Counted from the first letter of the stretch, positions 33,084 through 42,332 are shown. The stretch is 64,000 bases of DNA from Streptomyces sp. APSN-46.1 (GCF_022815725.1 NZ_JALGRF010000006.1:248001-312000); one strand, 5' to 3'. Notes: generated by a model not told the origin, from the sequence alone. Made by a program: numbers and translations.

Positions 33084-34676
33084 GTGCCAGAAGCCACCTC
33101 CGCCAGTCACGACAGCGCCCCGGACACGGTTCTCGTCGTCGACTTCGGCGCCCAGTACGCCCAGCTCATCGCCCGCCGCGTCCGCGAGGCACGGGTCTAC
33201 AGCGAGATCGTGCCCAGCACCATGCCCGTGGCCGAGATGCTGGCCAAGAACCCCAAGGCGATCATCCTCTCCGGCGGCCCGTCCTCCGTGTACGAAGAGG
33301 GCGCCCCGCGCCTGGACGACGCCCGCGGCCTCTTCGAGGCCGGGGTACCCGTCTTCGGCATGTGCTACGGCTTCCAGCTGATGGCGACGACCCTCGGCGG
33401 CGCCGTCGACAACACCGGCGCCCGCGAGTACGGCCGGACCGCGCTGGCCGTCTCCAAGGCCGGCTCCACCCTCTTCGAGGGCACCCCCGATCAGCAGTCG
33501 GTGTGGATGTCCCACGGCGACGCCTGTTCCGCCGCCCCCGAGGGCTTCACCGTCACCGCGTCCACCGACGTCGTCCCGGTCGCGGCCTTCGAGAACGACG
33601 AGAAGAAGCTGTACGGCGTGCAGTACCACCCCGAGGTGATGCACTCCACGCACGGCCAGCTGGTGATGGAGCACTTCCTCTACCGGGGTGCGGGCCTCAA
33701 GCCCACCTGGACCACCGGCAACATCGTCGAGGAGCAGATCGCGGCCATCCGCGAGCAGGTCGGCGACAAGCGCGCCATCTGCGGCCTCTCCGGCGGTGTG
33801 GACTCGGCGGTCGCCGCGGCACTCGTGCAGAAGGCCATCGGCTCGCAGCTGACCTGCGTCTACGTCGACCACGGCCTGATGCGCAAGGACGAGACCGAGC
33901 AGGTCGAGAAGGACTTCGTCGCCGCCACCGGCGTGCAGCTGAAGGTCGTCGACGCGCAGGAGCGGTTCCTGACCGCGCTCGCCGGCGTCTCCGACCCGGA
34001 GACCAAGCGGAAGATCATCGGCCGCGAGTTCATCCGCGTCTTCGAGCAGGCCCAGCTGGAGATCCTCCAGGAGGACGGCCCCGCGGTCGCCTTCCTGGTG
34101 CAGGGCACCCTGTACCCGGACGTCGTCGAGTCCGGCGGCGGCACCGGCACCGCGAACATCAAGTCCCACCACAACGTGGGCGGCCTCCCCGACGACATCG
34201 AGTTCGAGCTCGTCGAGCCGCTGCGCCAGCTGTTCAAGGACGAGGTCCGGATGGTCGGCCAGGAGCTCGGCCTGCCGGACGAGATCGTCCACCGCCAGCC
34301 CTTCCCGGGCCCCGGCCTCGGCATCCGCATCGTCGGCGAGGTCACCAAGGAGCGCCTGGACCTGCTCCGCGAGGCCGACGCCATCGCCCGCCACGAGCTC
34401 ACGGCGGCCGGCCTGGACCGCGAGATCTGGCAGTGCCCGGTCGTGCTCCTCGCCGACGTCCGCAGCGTCGGCGTGCAGGGCGACGGCCGTACCTACGGCC
34501 ACCCGATCGTGCTGCGCCCCGTCTCGTCCGAGGACGCGATGACCGCCGACTGGACGCGCCTGCCGTACGAGGTGCTCGCGAAGATCTCCACCCGCATCAC
34601 CAACGAGGTGGCGGACGTGAACCGCGTGGTCCTGGACTGCACGAGCAAGCCCCCGGGCACCATCGAGTGGGAGTAG
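33084..34676 (+). CDS. guaA: GMP synthase (glutamine-hydrolysing)
   Basis: GuaA aminates XMP to GMP with ATP and glutamine, following the IMPDH encoded at 10 kb. The 530 residues comprise the class I glutamine amidotransferase (VLVVDFGAQYAQLI, nucleophile Cys94 in FGMCYGFQLMA, HPEV), the ATP pyrophosphatase domain (GLSGGVDSAVAAAL P-loop) and the C-terminal dimerisation domain (RPVSSEDAMTADWTRLP). The GTG at 33084 follows GGAAGG. A possible -10 TAGAAT lies at 33039-33044. A strong terminator follows. Confidence 0.98.
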   Translation: MPEATSASHDSAPDTVLVVDFGAQYAQLIARRVREARVYSEIVPSTMPVAEMLAKNPKAIILSGGPSSVYEEGAPRLDDARGLFEAGVPVFGMCYGFQLMATTLGGAVDNTGAREYGRTALAVSKAGSTLFEGTPDQQSVWMSHGDACSAAPEGFTVTASTDVVPVAAFENDEKKLYGVQYHPEVMHSTHGQLVMEHFLYRGAGLKPTWTTGNIVEEQIAAIREQVGDKRAICGLSGGVDSAVAAALVQKAIGSQLTCVYVDHGLMRKDETEQVEKDFVAATGVQLKVVDAQERFLTALAGVSDPETKRKIIGREFIRVFEQAQLEILQEDGPAVAFLVQGTLYPDVVESGGGTGTANIKSHHNVGGLPDDIEFELVEPLRQLFKDEVRMVGQELGLPDEIVHRQPFPGPGLGIRIVGEVTKERLDLLREADAIARHELTAAGLDREIWQCPVVLLADVRSVGVQGDGRTYGHPIVLRPVSSEDAMTADWTRLPYEVLAKISTRITNEVADVNRVVLDCTSKPPGTIEWE

Positions 34677-34694
34677 TCCCCACCCGCGCGTGAA

Positions 34695-34730
34695 GCGAAG
34701 CCGCCGCTCCCTCCGGAGCGGCGGCTTCGC
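34695..34730 (+). terminator. terminator after guaA
   Basis: A perfect 16-bp stem (34695-34710 with 34715-34730), loop CTCC, followed by CGTTTCT, 18 bases after the guaA stop. Confidence 0.9.
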
Positions 34731-34824
34731 CGTTTCTATGGCCACCTGGCGGAGCCGCCGGTACCTTGCGCCGCGACCCGAGCCGTCGGAGTGGCGGAGT
34801 CGGAGTGGAGTCGAAGGAGGCCCC

Positions 34825-35592
34825 ATGCCGGATCAGCCCGTACCTGTACCCGTACCCGTGGACCGGCTGGGCTTCGAGATGCCGCCCGTGCACGCGGACC
34901 CGGCCGACGAGCGCGAGTACCGCAAGCGGCGGCTCGCCGGGGCGCTGCGGCTGCTGGGCCGGCTCGGGTACGAGGACGGTGTGTCCGGGCACGTCAGCGC
35001 GCGGGACCCGGAGTTCGAGGACTGCTACTGGGTGAACCCCTTCGGGCGGGCCTTCGCCGGGCTGGCCCCCGGCGATCTGCTGCTGGTGGACGGGGACGGG
35101 CGGGTCCTCCAGGGCGACCGCCGGGTCAACGAGCTGGCCTTCGCCGTGCACGCCGCCGTCCACCGGGAGCGCCCCGAGGTCGTGGCCGTCGTCCGCACGC
35201 AGGCCCCGTACGGCCGCGCCCTCGCCAGTCTCGGCGAGCTGCTGGCCCCGATCACCCAGGAGGCCTGTGCCTTCTACGAGGACCACGCGCTGCTGGACGA
35301 GTTCGCGGGAGCCGAGGACGCGAGCCGGATCGGGCGCGCGCTGGGCCCGTACAAGGCGCTGATCCTGCGCAACCGCGGGCTGCTGACGGTCGGGGACTCG
35401 GTGGACGCGGCGGTCTGGTGGTTCATCGCGGCGGAGCGGGCGGCGCAGGTGCAGCTGATCGCGCGGGCGGCCGGGAAACCGGTGCTCATCGACCACCACA
35501 ATGCCGTCGCCACGCGCGAGCGGTTCGGGTCCGATCTGGCCGCCTGGGTGAACTGCCAACCCCTGCTGGCAGCCCCTGCTCCACAACGGTGA
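34825..35592 (+). CDS. class II aldolase/adducin-family protein lacking the metal ligands
   Basis: A 255-residue protein with the class II aldolase fold: YRKRRLAGALRLLGRLGYED, GVSGHVSARDPE, WVNPFGRAFAGL and QEACAFYEDHALLDEF. In active members zinc is held by two His in a HxH motif and a third in NHG. Here the positions read Arg124-Thr-Gln126 (VVRTQAPYGRAL) and Asn-Arg184-Gly (LRNRGLLTVG), so all three His are gone. The ATG at 34825 has GAAGGAGG before it. It may be a binding or structural protein, as in adducin. Confidence 0.88.
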   Translation: MPDQPVPVPVPVDRLGFEMPPVHADPADEREYRKRRLAGALRLLGRLGYEDGVSGHVSARDPEFEDCYWVNPFGRAFAGLAPGDLLLVDGDGRVLQGDRRVNELAFAVHAAVHRERPEVVAVVRTQAPYGRALASLGELLAPITQEACAFYEDHALLDEFAGAEDASRIGRALGPYKALILRNRGLLTVGDSVDAAVWWFIAAERAAQVQLIARAAGKPVLIDHHNAVATRERFGSDLAAWVNCQPLLAAPAPQR

Positions 35593-35730
35593 CACGCCGG
35601 TGACACGCCGGTGGCGTCAACATCATGAACGGTTAATCACCTGCTCTGACATCGTGCGCAATCCGGAGCACTGCCGCAGTGGTGCACAATTCGCTGGCAT
35701 TGCACCGAAGTTCAGAGAGGCGGCACGCAC

Positions 35731-36987
35731 GTGGCTGTCCAAGAGATGTCCCGAGGTACCCATACCGCGGCTTGCGCCTGCGACGAGTGCGCACGCGAGG
35801 GACACCGTCGCGCGGTCGCCGCGTTCCTGGAGAAGCGTGACGAGTTCGCCGCGGGCCAGGGACTGCCGGCCGCGGTGGCCCACTCCCTGGGCGCGTCCCG
35901 GCAGTGGGTCTCCGACGAGCTGACCCTGTCGGCCCGCACGGTCGCCGACCGGGGCCGGGAGGCCGGCAAATCCTGGCTGTACCTGTTCTCGCGGCGGGCC
36001 GTGCTCGCCGTGTGGATCGCCGCCGGGGTCCTGCTGGTGGTGCAGGTCGCCGCCGCACTCGGCACCGGCTGGTCCACCGCCCGCACCGCCGGGCTGCTGG
36101 CGGCGCTGGTGCTGGCCGGGCTGCTCACCGTCGCCGCCCGGGCGCAGACGCTGCGCGGCGGCCTGCTGGCCCCGCTGGTCGGCGAGGACAACCGGCTGTC
36201 CACCTCGAAGGCGGTGCCCACCGCCTGGCTCGTCCTGACGGCGTTCGCCGCGCTGCTGCCCGCCCTGCGGCTGGCCGCGTCCTCGCCCGGGCCCGAACGG
36301 CAGGCGCTGTACCAGGGTTTCGCGCTCGGGCGGGCGCTGCCGCTGCTGGCGGTCCTCGCGCTGACCTCGGCGGTGGCGGTGCTGGTGCGCCGGGTGGTCT
36401 CCGTACGGATCATGGGCCAGAAGCTGCAGAAGCTGCCCGCGGCCCGGCCGACCGGGGCGGACCTGCTGACGGACGACGCCGGGCGCGGGAGCTTCCCCGA
36501 CGCGCAGTACGTGCTCGTCTCCACCGTCGTACTGGCCTACGCGGCGGTGTCGCTGGCCCGCTTCCCGGACCGGCTGCCGCAACTGCCGTGGGCGCTGGCG
36601 CTGCTCGTCGCGCTGTCGGCGGCGGTGTACCTGGCGGCCAAGTACGCGGAGGGCAGCCGTCCGCTGGTGCTGTCCGTGGTGCGCAGACGGGAGCCCGGGG
36701 ATCTGGACGCGGCCGTCCGCCCCGGGGACGACATCGAGATCCGGGGGGTGGGGTTCGTGCCGCCCGGGGCGCAGACGCCGGAGATGCTGGCCCGGCTGGT
36801 GGTGCGGATCGGGGCGGTCCACGTGCACGTGCCGCTGGTCCCGGTGGCGGGCGGGTTCACCAATCCCTCGGACGCGGTGCTGACCGTACCGGTGCCGGCG
36901 GAAGTGGAACCGGGCCGCGTGGAGGTCCAGGTGGTCACCGCGGCGGGAGTGGAATCCAACCGCTGCACCATCGACGTGGCCGAGTGA
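35731..36987 (+). CDS. multi-pass membrane protein with a C-terminal IPT/TIG-like domain
   Basis: A 418-residue protein. A Cys-rich start (TAACACDECAREGHRRAV) precedes a helical segment, then about six membrane helices between residues ~85 and 305 (AVLAVWIAAGVLLVVQVA, TAWLVLTAFAALLPAL and others). A soluble beta-rich tail follows (GDDIEIRGVGFVPPGAQTPEM ... NPSDAVLTVPVPAEVEPG) that resembles IPT/TIG-type domains. No family name is certain. The GTG at 35731 follows AGAGAGG. Upstream there is a short duplicated GGTGACACGCC. Confidence 0.7.
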   Translation: MAVQEMSRGTHTAACACDECAREGHRRAVAAFLEKRDEFAAGQGLPAAVAHSLGASRQWVSDELTLSARTVADRGREAGKSWLYLFSRRAVLAVWIAAGVLLVVQVAAALGTGWSTARTAGLLAALVLAGLLTVAARAQTLRGGLLAPLVGEDNRLSTSKAVPTAWLVLTAFAALLPALRLAASSPGPERQALYQGFALGRALPLLAVLALTSAVAVLVRRVVSVRIMGQKLQKLPAARPTGADLLTDDAGRGSFPDAQYVLVSTVVLAYAAVSLARFPDRLPQLPWALALLVALSAAVYLAAKYAEGSRPLVLSVVRRREPGDLDAAVRPGDDIEIRGVGFVPPGAQTPEMLARLVVRIGAVHVHVPLVPVAGGFTNPSDAVLTVPVPAEVEPGRVEVQVVTAAGVESNRCTIDVAE

Positions 36988-37006
36988 ACGGGGTACACAT
37001 GTCCCC

Positions 37007-37513
37007 GTGACCCGAACTGACGTGACCCGAACTGACGTACCTTCCGGGCTGAGAGAACAAGCCCCCAGGTACGCGCTCCTGCCACTGCGGATCTTCCTCG
37101 GCCTGACGTTCGTCTACGCGGGGCTGGACAAGCTGACCGACGCCACGTTCTTGTCCGCCGACGGCGCCGGCTCCATCGGCGAGCTGATGCGCGGGGTGCG
37201 CGACACCGCCGCGTTCCCGGCCATGGTGGACCTGGCCCTCGACTCGCCCGTCGGCTGCGCCGTGGCGCTGGCCATCGGCGAGATCCTGGTGGGCCTCGGC
37301 ACCCTGGCCGGCCTGCTGACCCGGATCGCGGCCACCGGCGGAGCGCTGATCTCGCTCAGCCTGTGGCTCACGGTCTCCTGGGCGGTCACCCCGTACTACT
37401 ACGGCAACGACCTGATCTACCTGATGGCCTGGACCCCGCTGATCCTGGCCGGGGCGCGCTATCTCTCGCTGGACTCGCTGATCCGGTCGCGCCGGTCCCG
37501 GCGGACGGCGTAG
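37007..37513 (+). CDS. DoxX-family membrane protein
   Basis: A 168-residue four-helix membrane protein of the DoxX/DoxD type: LLPLRIFLGLTFVYAGLDKL with the characteristic GLDKL, AIGEILVGLGTLAGLLTRIAA and a C-terminal WTPLILAGAR. Members are linked to redox or thiol stress partners. The first 30 bases are a duplicated GTGACCCGAACTGAC, offering two GTG starts (37007 and 37022). Neither has a ribosome binding site, so a leaderless mRNA is likely. The 3' end overlaps the convergent small membrane gene by 55 bases. Confidence 0.8.
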   Translation: MTRTDVTRTDVPSGLREQAPRYALLPLRIFLGLTFVYAGLDKLTDATFLSADGAGSIGELMRGVRDTAAFPAMVDLALDSPVGCAVALAIGEILVGLGTLAGLLTRIAATGGALISLSLWLTVSWAVTPYYYGNDLIYLMAWTPLILAGARYLSLDSLIRSRRSRRTA

Positions 37514-37683
37514 GTGGTCATCCCCACCAGCCCGGCGAGCGTGAGCCCGCCCATCGCCATCGGCACCACGGCGAACCACGGCAGATCGGTCTCGCCGGCC
37601 GCGTCGAGCAGGTAGAGCACGCCCGCCGCGAGCAGGACCAGTCCCGCGATCAGCCGTCCCGGCTGGAACTCATGACGCCGCAC
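37459..37683 (-). CDS. two-helix membrane protein downstream of PspC
   Basis: A 74-residue protein with two membrane helices (LIAGLVLLAAGVLYLLDAAG and FAVVPMAMGGLTLAGLVGMT) and a basic tail RRDRRDRISESSER. It overlaps the end of the PspC gene by 14 bases, so it is translationally coupled to it. It also overlaps the convergent DoxX gene. It probably works with the PspC protein in envelope stress sensing; function not established. Confidence 0.75.
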   Translation of the reverse strand: MRRHEFQPGRLIAGLVLLAAGVLYLLDAAGETDLPWFAVVPMAMGGLTLAGLVGMTTYAVRRDRRDRISESSER

Positions 37684-38986
37684 GGGCCACCTCCACTTGT
37701 CCCACAGCCGCTTCGAGGCGCAGGTCGATCGTTCCGCCGGCCTCGGTGCCGGCGGCGGGCGCCAGGGTCACCTGCCGGTGTTCGCCGCCGTCGCGCAGGC
37801 GCAGGTCGTCGCTCCTGTCCCCTGGTAGCTGTACGTCGCCCAGGCGCCGGATGTCGATGTCGGCCTCGGCGGTGACCTCCCGGGGCACGACCACCTTGAG
37901 CCGGCCCGCGTCGATGGACACGGCGATCTTCAACGTGGTGCCCCTCGGCACGTCCAGGCGGCTCAGGTCCAGCGTCGCGAGCCCCGTGCCCGCCTCGTAC
38001 ACGGGCCGTACGTCGGCCACCGCCGCCGGGCGCCAGTCGACGTCCCGCCAGTCGGTGCCGATCTCACGGGGCAGCGCGGCCGCGCACGCCAGCAGCCCGG
38101 CGGTGGTCAGCGCCAGCAGGACGGTGCCGAAGCCGGTCCGGCCCTTGACCGAGCTGACCACCAGACCCAGGCCGAAGACGGCGAGCGCGGCGGCGAGACC
38201 CACCTGGAGGGCGTGCCCGAGCGTGCTGCCGTCCCAGACCGCGGCGGTGGCGATGCCCCCGGCCAGCACGGCCAGGACGAAGAGCCGGCCGCCGATGCCG
38301 CCCCGGGGAACGGCCGGGACGACCGGGGCGGCCACCCGCTGGGGGGCCGCCGGGGCGCCGGGGGAGGGCGCCGCCTCGTCGTCCGGGCCCCACAGGTACC
38401 CGACCGCGCCGACCGGACCGGTGGTGCCGTCCTTGACCAGCGGGTCCCGCCACCAGGACGGGCCGCCGGGGGTGGGCGGCGCCTGCGTCTCCGGCGGGGC
38501 CGGGCTGTGCGCGGGGCGCTGCGCCGCCGGGTCGGCCTCCGCCTCCGGCGCCTGGGCGCCGCGGCTGCGCTGCGACCAGTACGCGCCGCCGCCGACCGCC
38601 ACGATGACCAGGGCGGAGAACACCCCGAGCCCGCCGCTGCCCAGCATCGACAGGAACAGCGCGCAGCCGATCAGGGCCGTGAACACAGCCGCCAGGGTGG
38701 TGCCCTCGACCCGGCCGGTGAGCAGCTTCTTCGCCTCGCTGTCCTCCTCGCCCTCCTGGGGGAGCAGCAGCCACGCGAAGCCGTAGAAGATCAGGCCGAT
38801 GCCGCCGGTGAAGGCGAGGACGCCCAGCACGATCCGGAAGATCACCGGGTCTAGGTCGAAATACCGGCCGAGGCCGCCGCACACGCCCGCGAGGACTTTG
38901 TCGCGCTTGCCGCGGCGCAGGGGCGGTCGCCCGTCGGGTATCGAGGGGGCCCCGGAGTCCGGCGGGGCATCGTGCACTTCGGTCAT
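37670..38986 (-). CDS. PspC-domain membrane protein
   Basis: A 438-residue protein beginning with a PspC domain (residues ~20-80: LRRGKRDKVLAGVCGGLGRYFDLDP then FRIVLGVLAFTGGIGLIFYGF). This is followed by more membrane helices, a Pro/Ala-rich linker and a soluble C-terminal domain (DLSRLDVPRGTTLKIAVSIDAG, VTAEADIDIRRLGDVQLPG) resembling the LiaF-like adhesin-type domain that senses envelope damage. The start at 38986 (MTEVHDAPP) is preferred to a longer in-frame version. It is divergent from a PspC-containing histidine kinase, 116 bases away. Confidence 0.85.
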   Translation of the reverse strand: MTEVHDAPPDSGAPSIPDGRPPLRRGKRDKVLAGVCGGLGRYFDLDPVIFRIVLGVLAFTGGIGLIFYGFAWLLLPQEGEEDSEAKKLLTGRVEGTTLAAVFTALIGCALFLSMLGSGGLGVFSALVIVAVGGGAYWSQRSRGAQAPEAEADPAAQRPAHSPAPPETQAPPTPGGPSWWRDPLVKDGTTGPVGAVGYLWGPDDEAAPSPGAPAAPQRVAAPVVPAVPRGGIGGRLFVLAVLAGGIATAAVWDGSTLGHALQVGLAAALAVFGLGLVVSSVKGRTGFGTVLLALTTAGLLACAAALPREIGTDWRDVDWRPAAVADVRPVYEAGTGLATLDLSRLDVPRGTTLKIAVSIDAGRLKVVVPREVTAEADIDIRRLGDVQLPGDRSDDLRLRDGGEHRQVTLAPAAGTEAGGTIDLRLEAAVGQVEVARAAS

Positions 38987-39102
38987 GGGTCCATGGTGAC
39001 GGGCCGCGCGGCGGTGCGGCACCGGGCCCGACCCTGGCGCGACCCTGATATCCCCCGCACAGAACTGGGGGGATGCCCTGATGCCGGGCGCACCCCGCGC
39101 AT

Positions 39103-40422
39103 GTGACCATCGGTGGCATGCCCGTAGCCGCCGCTCCCCGAATCCCGCACGCAGCAGAGCCCCCGCCGAGCCCCGAGACCCCGCAGCGCAAGCTCTACCG
39201 CAGCGCCGACGGCCGGATGCTCGGCGGGGTCGCGCGCGGCCTGGCCGGGCACCTCGGGCTGCCGGTGATCTGGGTCCGGCTGGCCTTCCTCGGCCTGTTC
39301 ATGTTCGGCGACGGCCTCGGCGTCCTGCTCTACGCCGCCTTCTGGGTCTTCGTCCCGCTCGGCGTGGGCGGCGGCAGCGGGCACCGCTCCTTCTTCGAGA
39401 ACCTCGCCGGCGGCAGCCTGCGCCTGCGCAGGCCCGCCAAGGGGCAGATCACCGCGCTGATCGCGCTGTGCGTCGGCGTCGCGATCTTCAGCGCCAAGGT
39501 CCAGGCCGGCGGCGCGTCCGGGCGGTACGTCTGGCCGACGCTGCTGGTCGGCGCCGGTGTGGTGCTCGTATGGCGGCAGGCCGACAACGCCCGCCGCGCC
39601 CACTGGAGCGCCGCCGCGGGCCGGCACGCCCGGCTGCTGCAGATCGCCCGGGGACTCGCGGGGGTGGCGCTGGTCGGCGTCGGTCTGACCGTCTTCCTCG
39701 TCGTACGGGGCTCCGCCGCCCAGCTGGGCAACGTACTCACCGCCACCCTCGCCGTCCTCGTCGGCGTCGCCCTGCTGGCCGGGCCCTGGCTGATCCGGAT
39801 GACCCAGGACCTCTCCGAGGAACGCCTCATGCGCATCCGCGCCCAGGAGCGCGCCGAAGTCGCCGCCCACGTACACGACTCGGTCCTGCACACCCTCACG
39901 CTGATCCAGCGCAACGCGGAGGACGTGGGCGAGGTGCGCCGCCTCGCCCGGGCCCAGGAGCGGGAGCTGCGGAACTGGCTCTACAAGCCCGAGGGCACCG
40001 GCAAGGACGAGGCCGAGGAGCCGGCCACCGTCGCGGAGGCCGTGAAGAAGGCCGCCGCCGAGGTGGAGGACCACCACGGCGTCCAGATCGAGGTCGTCAT
40101 CGTCGGCGACTGCCCCCTCGACGAGCGGCTGGCCGCGCAGACGCAGGCCGCGCGCGAGGCGATGGTCAACGCCGCCAAGTACGGTGGCGAGAGCGGGCCC
40201 GTGCAGGTGTACGCCGAAGTGGAAGGGCAGACCGTGTTCGTGTCCGTACGGGACCGGGGACCGGGCTTCGACATCGACGCGGTACCGGACGACCGCATGG
40301 GCGTACGAGAATCGATCATCGGCCGGATGCAGCGCAACGGCGGGACCGCACGGCTGCGGTCCGCGCCCGGCGGCGGCACGGAAGTCGAGCTGGAGATGGA
40401 GAGGGCGGCGAGCACAGCATGA
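39103..40422 (+). CDS. histidine kinase with N-terminal PspC domain
   Basis: A 439-residue sensor kinase fusing a PspC module (KLYRSADGRMLGGVARGLAGH, GLPVIWVRLAFLGLFMFG) and about five membrane helices to a kinase core. The core has the phospho-acceptor box EVAAHVHDSVLHTLTLIQ and a HATPase domain with N-box AREAMVNAAKYGGE and VRDRGPGFDIDAV. Such LiaS/VraS-like kinases respond to cell-envelope stress. The stop overlaps the response regulator start by ATGA. The GTG at 39103 and ATG at 39118 are both possible starts. Confidence 0.9.
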   Translation: MTIGGMPVAAAPRIPHAAEPPPSPETPQRKLYRSADGRMLGGVARGLAGHLGLPVIWVRLAFLGLFMFGDGLGVLLYAAFWVFVPLGVGGGSGHRSFFENLAGGSLRLRRPAKGQITALIALCVGVAIFSAKVQAGGASGRYVWPTLLVGAGVVLVWRQADNARRAHWSAAAGRHARLLQIARGLAGVALVGVGLTVFLVVRGSAAQLGNVLTATLAVLVGVALLAGPWLIRMTQDLSEERLMRIRAQERAEVAAHVHDSVLHTLTLIQRNAEDVGEVRRLARAQERELRNWLYKPEGTGKDEAEEPATVAEAVKKAAAEVEDHHGVQIEVVIVGDCPLDERLAAQTQAAREAMVNAAKYGGESGPVQVYAEVEGQTVFVSVRDRGPGFDIDAVPDDRMGVRESIIGRMQRNGGTARLRSAPGGGTEVELEMERAASTA

Positions 40423-41147
40423 CCGAAGAGACCACGACCGGTTCCGGTTCGGATGCGGGTTCCGGTTCGGATTCGGGTTCGGAGAGCAGGAGGGTCCGGG
40501 TGGTGCTCGTCGACGACCACCGGATGTTCCGCACCGGCGTCCAGGCCGAGATCGGCGACACCGCCCGCACCGGCGTCGAGGTCGTCGGCGAGGCCGCGGA
40601 CGTGGACCAGGCCGTCACCGTCATCACCGCCACCCGCCCCGAGGTGGTGCTCCTCGACGTGCACCTGCCCGGCGGCGGCGGCGTCGAGGTGCTGCGCCGC
40701 TGCGCCCCGCTGATGTCGGCGGCCGAGCATCCGGTGCGCTTCCTGGCCCTGTCGGTGTCGGACGCGGCCGAGGATGTCATCGGGGTCATCCGGGGCGGCG
40801 CGCGCGGTTACGTCACCAAGACCATCACCGGCACCGACCTGGTGAAGTCGATCTTCCGGGTGCAGGACGGGGACGCGGTGTTCTCGCCGCGGCTGGCCGG
40901 CTTCGTCCTCGACGCCTTCGCCTCGACGGACGCGCCGCCGCTGGACGAGGACCTGGACCGGCTCACGCAGCGCGAGCGCGAGGTGCTGCGGCTGATCGCG
41001 CGCGGGTACGCGTACAAGGAGATCGCCAAACAGCTCTTCATCTCCGTCAAGACGGTGGAATCGCACGTCTCCGCGGTGCTCAGGAAACTCCAGCTCTCCA
41101 ACCGCCACGAGCTGACCCGCTGGGCCACGGCCCGCCGCCTGGTCTGA
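40419..41147 (+). CDS. NarL/LuxR-family response regulator
   Basis: The cognate regulator of the PspC-type kinase, coupled to it by a 4-base overlap. The 242 residues include a ~22-residue Ser/Gly/Glu-rich N-terminal extension, a receiver domain (VVLVDDHRMFRTGV, acceptor Asp in VVLLDVHLPGGGGVE, GYVTKTI) and a LuxR helix-turn-helix (LTQREREVLRLIARGYAYKE, VKTVESHVSAVLRKL). It probably controls the divergent pspC operon, its own operon, or both. Confidence 0.93.
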   Translation: MTEETTTGSGSDAGSGSDSGSESRRVRVVLVDDHRMFRTGVQAEIGDTARTGVEVVGEAADVDQAVTVITATRPEVVLLDVHLPGGGGVEVLRRCAPLMSAAEHPVRFLALSVSDAAEDVIGVIRGGARGYVTKTITGTDLVKSIFRVQDGDAVFSPRLAGFVLDAFASTDAPPLDEDLDRLTQREREVLRLIARGYAYKEIAKQLFISVKTVESHVSAVLRKLQLSNRHELTRWATARRLV

Positions 41148-41179
41148 GCGGGGCCCGCCCCGCTGTGATCCACGCCGCA

Positions 41180-41203
41180 CGCGGCCCGGGCAACCGGGCC
41201 GCG
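41180..41203 (+). terminator. terminator after the response regulator gene
   Basis: A 10-bp G/C stem (41180-41189 with 41194-41203) closed by the loop GCAA, 32 bases after the stop. Confidence 0.75.
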
Positions 41204-41228
41204 CCGGGTGCGCCTCTTGGGGGGCGTG

Positions 41229-42332
41229 ATGAGTCTGACGGGGACCCCCCTCTTCGCGACGGTGATCGCCCTGACGGTGACGGCCGTCGTCCTGCCGCTG
41301 GCGTCGTGGGGCAGGGTGCGCGGTCCCGCCGTCGTGCGGCACGCCACCCGCTGCCTGATGCTGCTGTTCGCCCAGGCGACCGCCATCGCCCTGGTCTTCG
41401 TCGGAATCAACAACGACCAGAACTTCTACACCTCCTGGGGTGACCTGCTCGGCACCTCGAAGTACGTCACCGCGGCCCACGACCTCGGCGCGGACGGGCT
41501 CGGCGGCAAGAAGGTCGAGGCCGAGCCGAAGGTCCTCCAGGAGTTCACCGCCGTCGACGGCCTGGGCGGGCGGGTCCGCAAGACCCAGCTCGACGGAAAG
41601 ATATCCGGGGTCAAGGGCGACGTCATGGTGTGGCTGCCGCCGCAGTACGACGACCCGGCCTGGAAGGACCGCACCTTCCCCGTCATCGAGCTGATCCCCG
41701 GTATCCCGGGCACCGGCAAGTCCTGGTTCCAGGGGCTCAAGGCCCACGAGACGCTGGAGCCGCTCATGAAGAACGGCACGGTGCAGCCGTTCATCCTGGT
41801 GTCGCCGCGCGCCATGCTGCTCGGGGACACCGACACCGGGTGCGCCAACATCCCGGGGAAGGTCAACGCGGACAGCTGGTTCAGCGTGGACGTCCGCAAG
41901 ATGGTGACCGACAACTTCCGGGCCTCCGGGGAGGCCCGGCACTGGGGCGTGGCCGGCTACTCGGCGGGCGCCCACTGCGCCGCCAAGCTCGCGATCGCCC
42001 ACCCCGACCGCTACAGCGCGGCCGTCTCCCTGTCCGGGTACAACGACCCGGGCCAGGAACCCACGTCGCTGATCGCCAAGGACCCGGAGCTGCGCAAGGC
42101 GCACAACCTGGTGAACCTCCTGAAGGCCGCCCCGACTCCGCCGGCGGTGTCGCTGTGGATGTCGGGCGCGCAGCACGACGGTTACTCGTCCGGGCTCGAC
42201 CTCGGGGCGGTGGCGAAGCCTCCCACGGTGGTGCACGCGGAGAAGGTGGGCGGCGGCCACAACATGGACTCGTGGACGCGCCAGCTGCCGCAGACCTTCG
42301 GGTGGCTGAGCACGGTGGTCAAGGCGCCGTAG
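41229..42332 (+). CDS. membrane-anchored or secreted esterase of the antigen-85-like alpha/beta hydrolase group
   Basis: A 367-residue protein with an N-terminal hydrophobic segment (SLTGTPLFATVIALTVTAVV) and a second one near residue 35, then an exported alpha/beta hydrolase. The features are VMVWLPPQYDDPAW, FPVIELIPGIPGTGKSWF, the nucleophile elbow GYSAGAH with Ser245, and GGGHNMDSW with the likely catalytic His. It resembles the putative esterase/mycolyltransferase family. The ATG at 41229 is chosen because a GGGGGG run lies just upstream; GTG 41208 is an in-frame alternative. Confidence 0.85.
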   Translation: MSLTGTPLFATVIALTVTAVVLPLASWGRVRGPAVVRHATRCLMLLFAQATAIALVFVGINNDQNFYTSWGDLLGTSKYVTAAHDLGADGLGGKKVEAEPKVLQEFTAVDGLGGRVRKTQLDGKISGVKGDVMVWLPPQYDDPAWKDRTFPVIELIPGIPGTGKSWFQGLKAHETLEPLMKNGTVQPFILVSPRAMLLGDTDTGCANIPGKVNADSWFSVDVRKMVTDNFRASGEARHWGVAGYSAGAHCAAKLAIAHPDRYSAAVSLSGYNDPGQEPTSLIAKDPELRKAHNLVNLLKAAPTPPAVSLWMSGAQHDGYSSGLDLGAVAKPPTVVHAEKVGGGHNMDSWTRQLPQTFGWLSTVVKAP

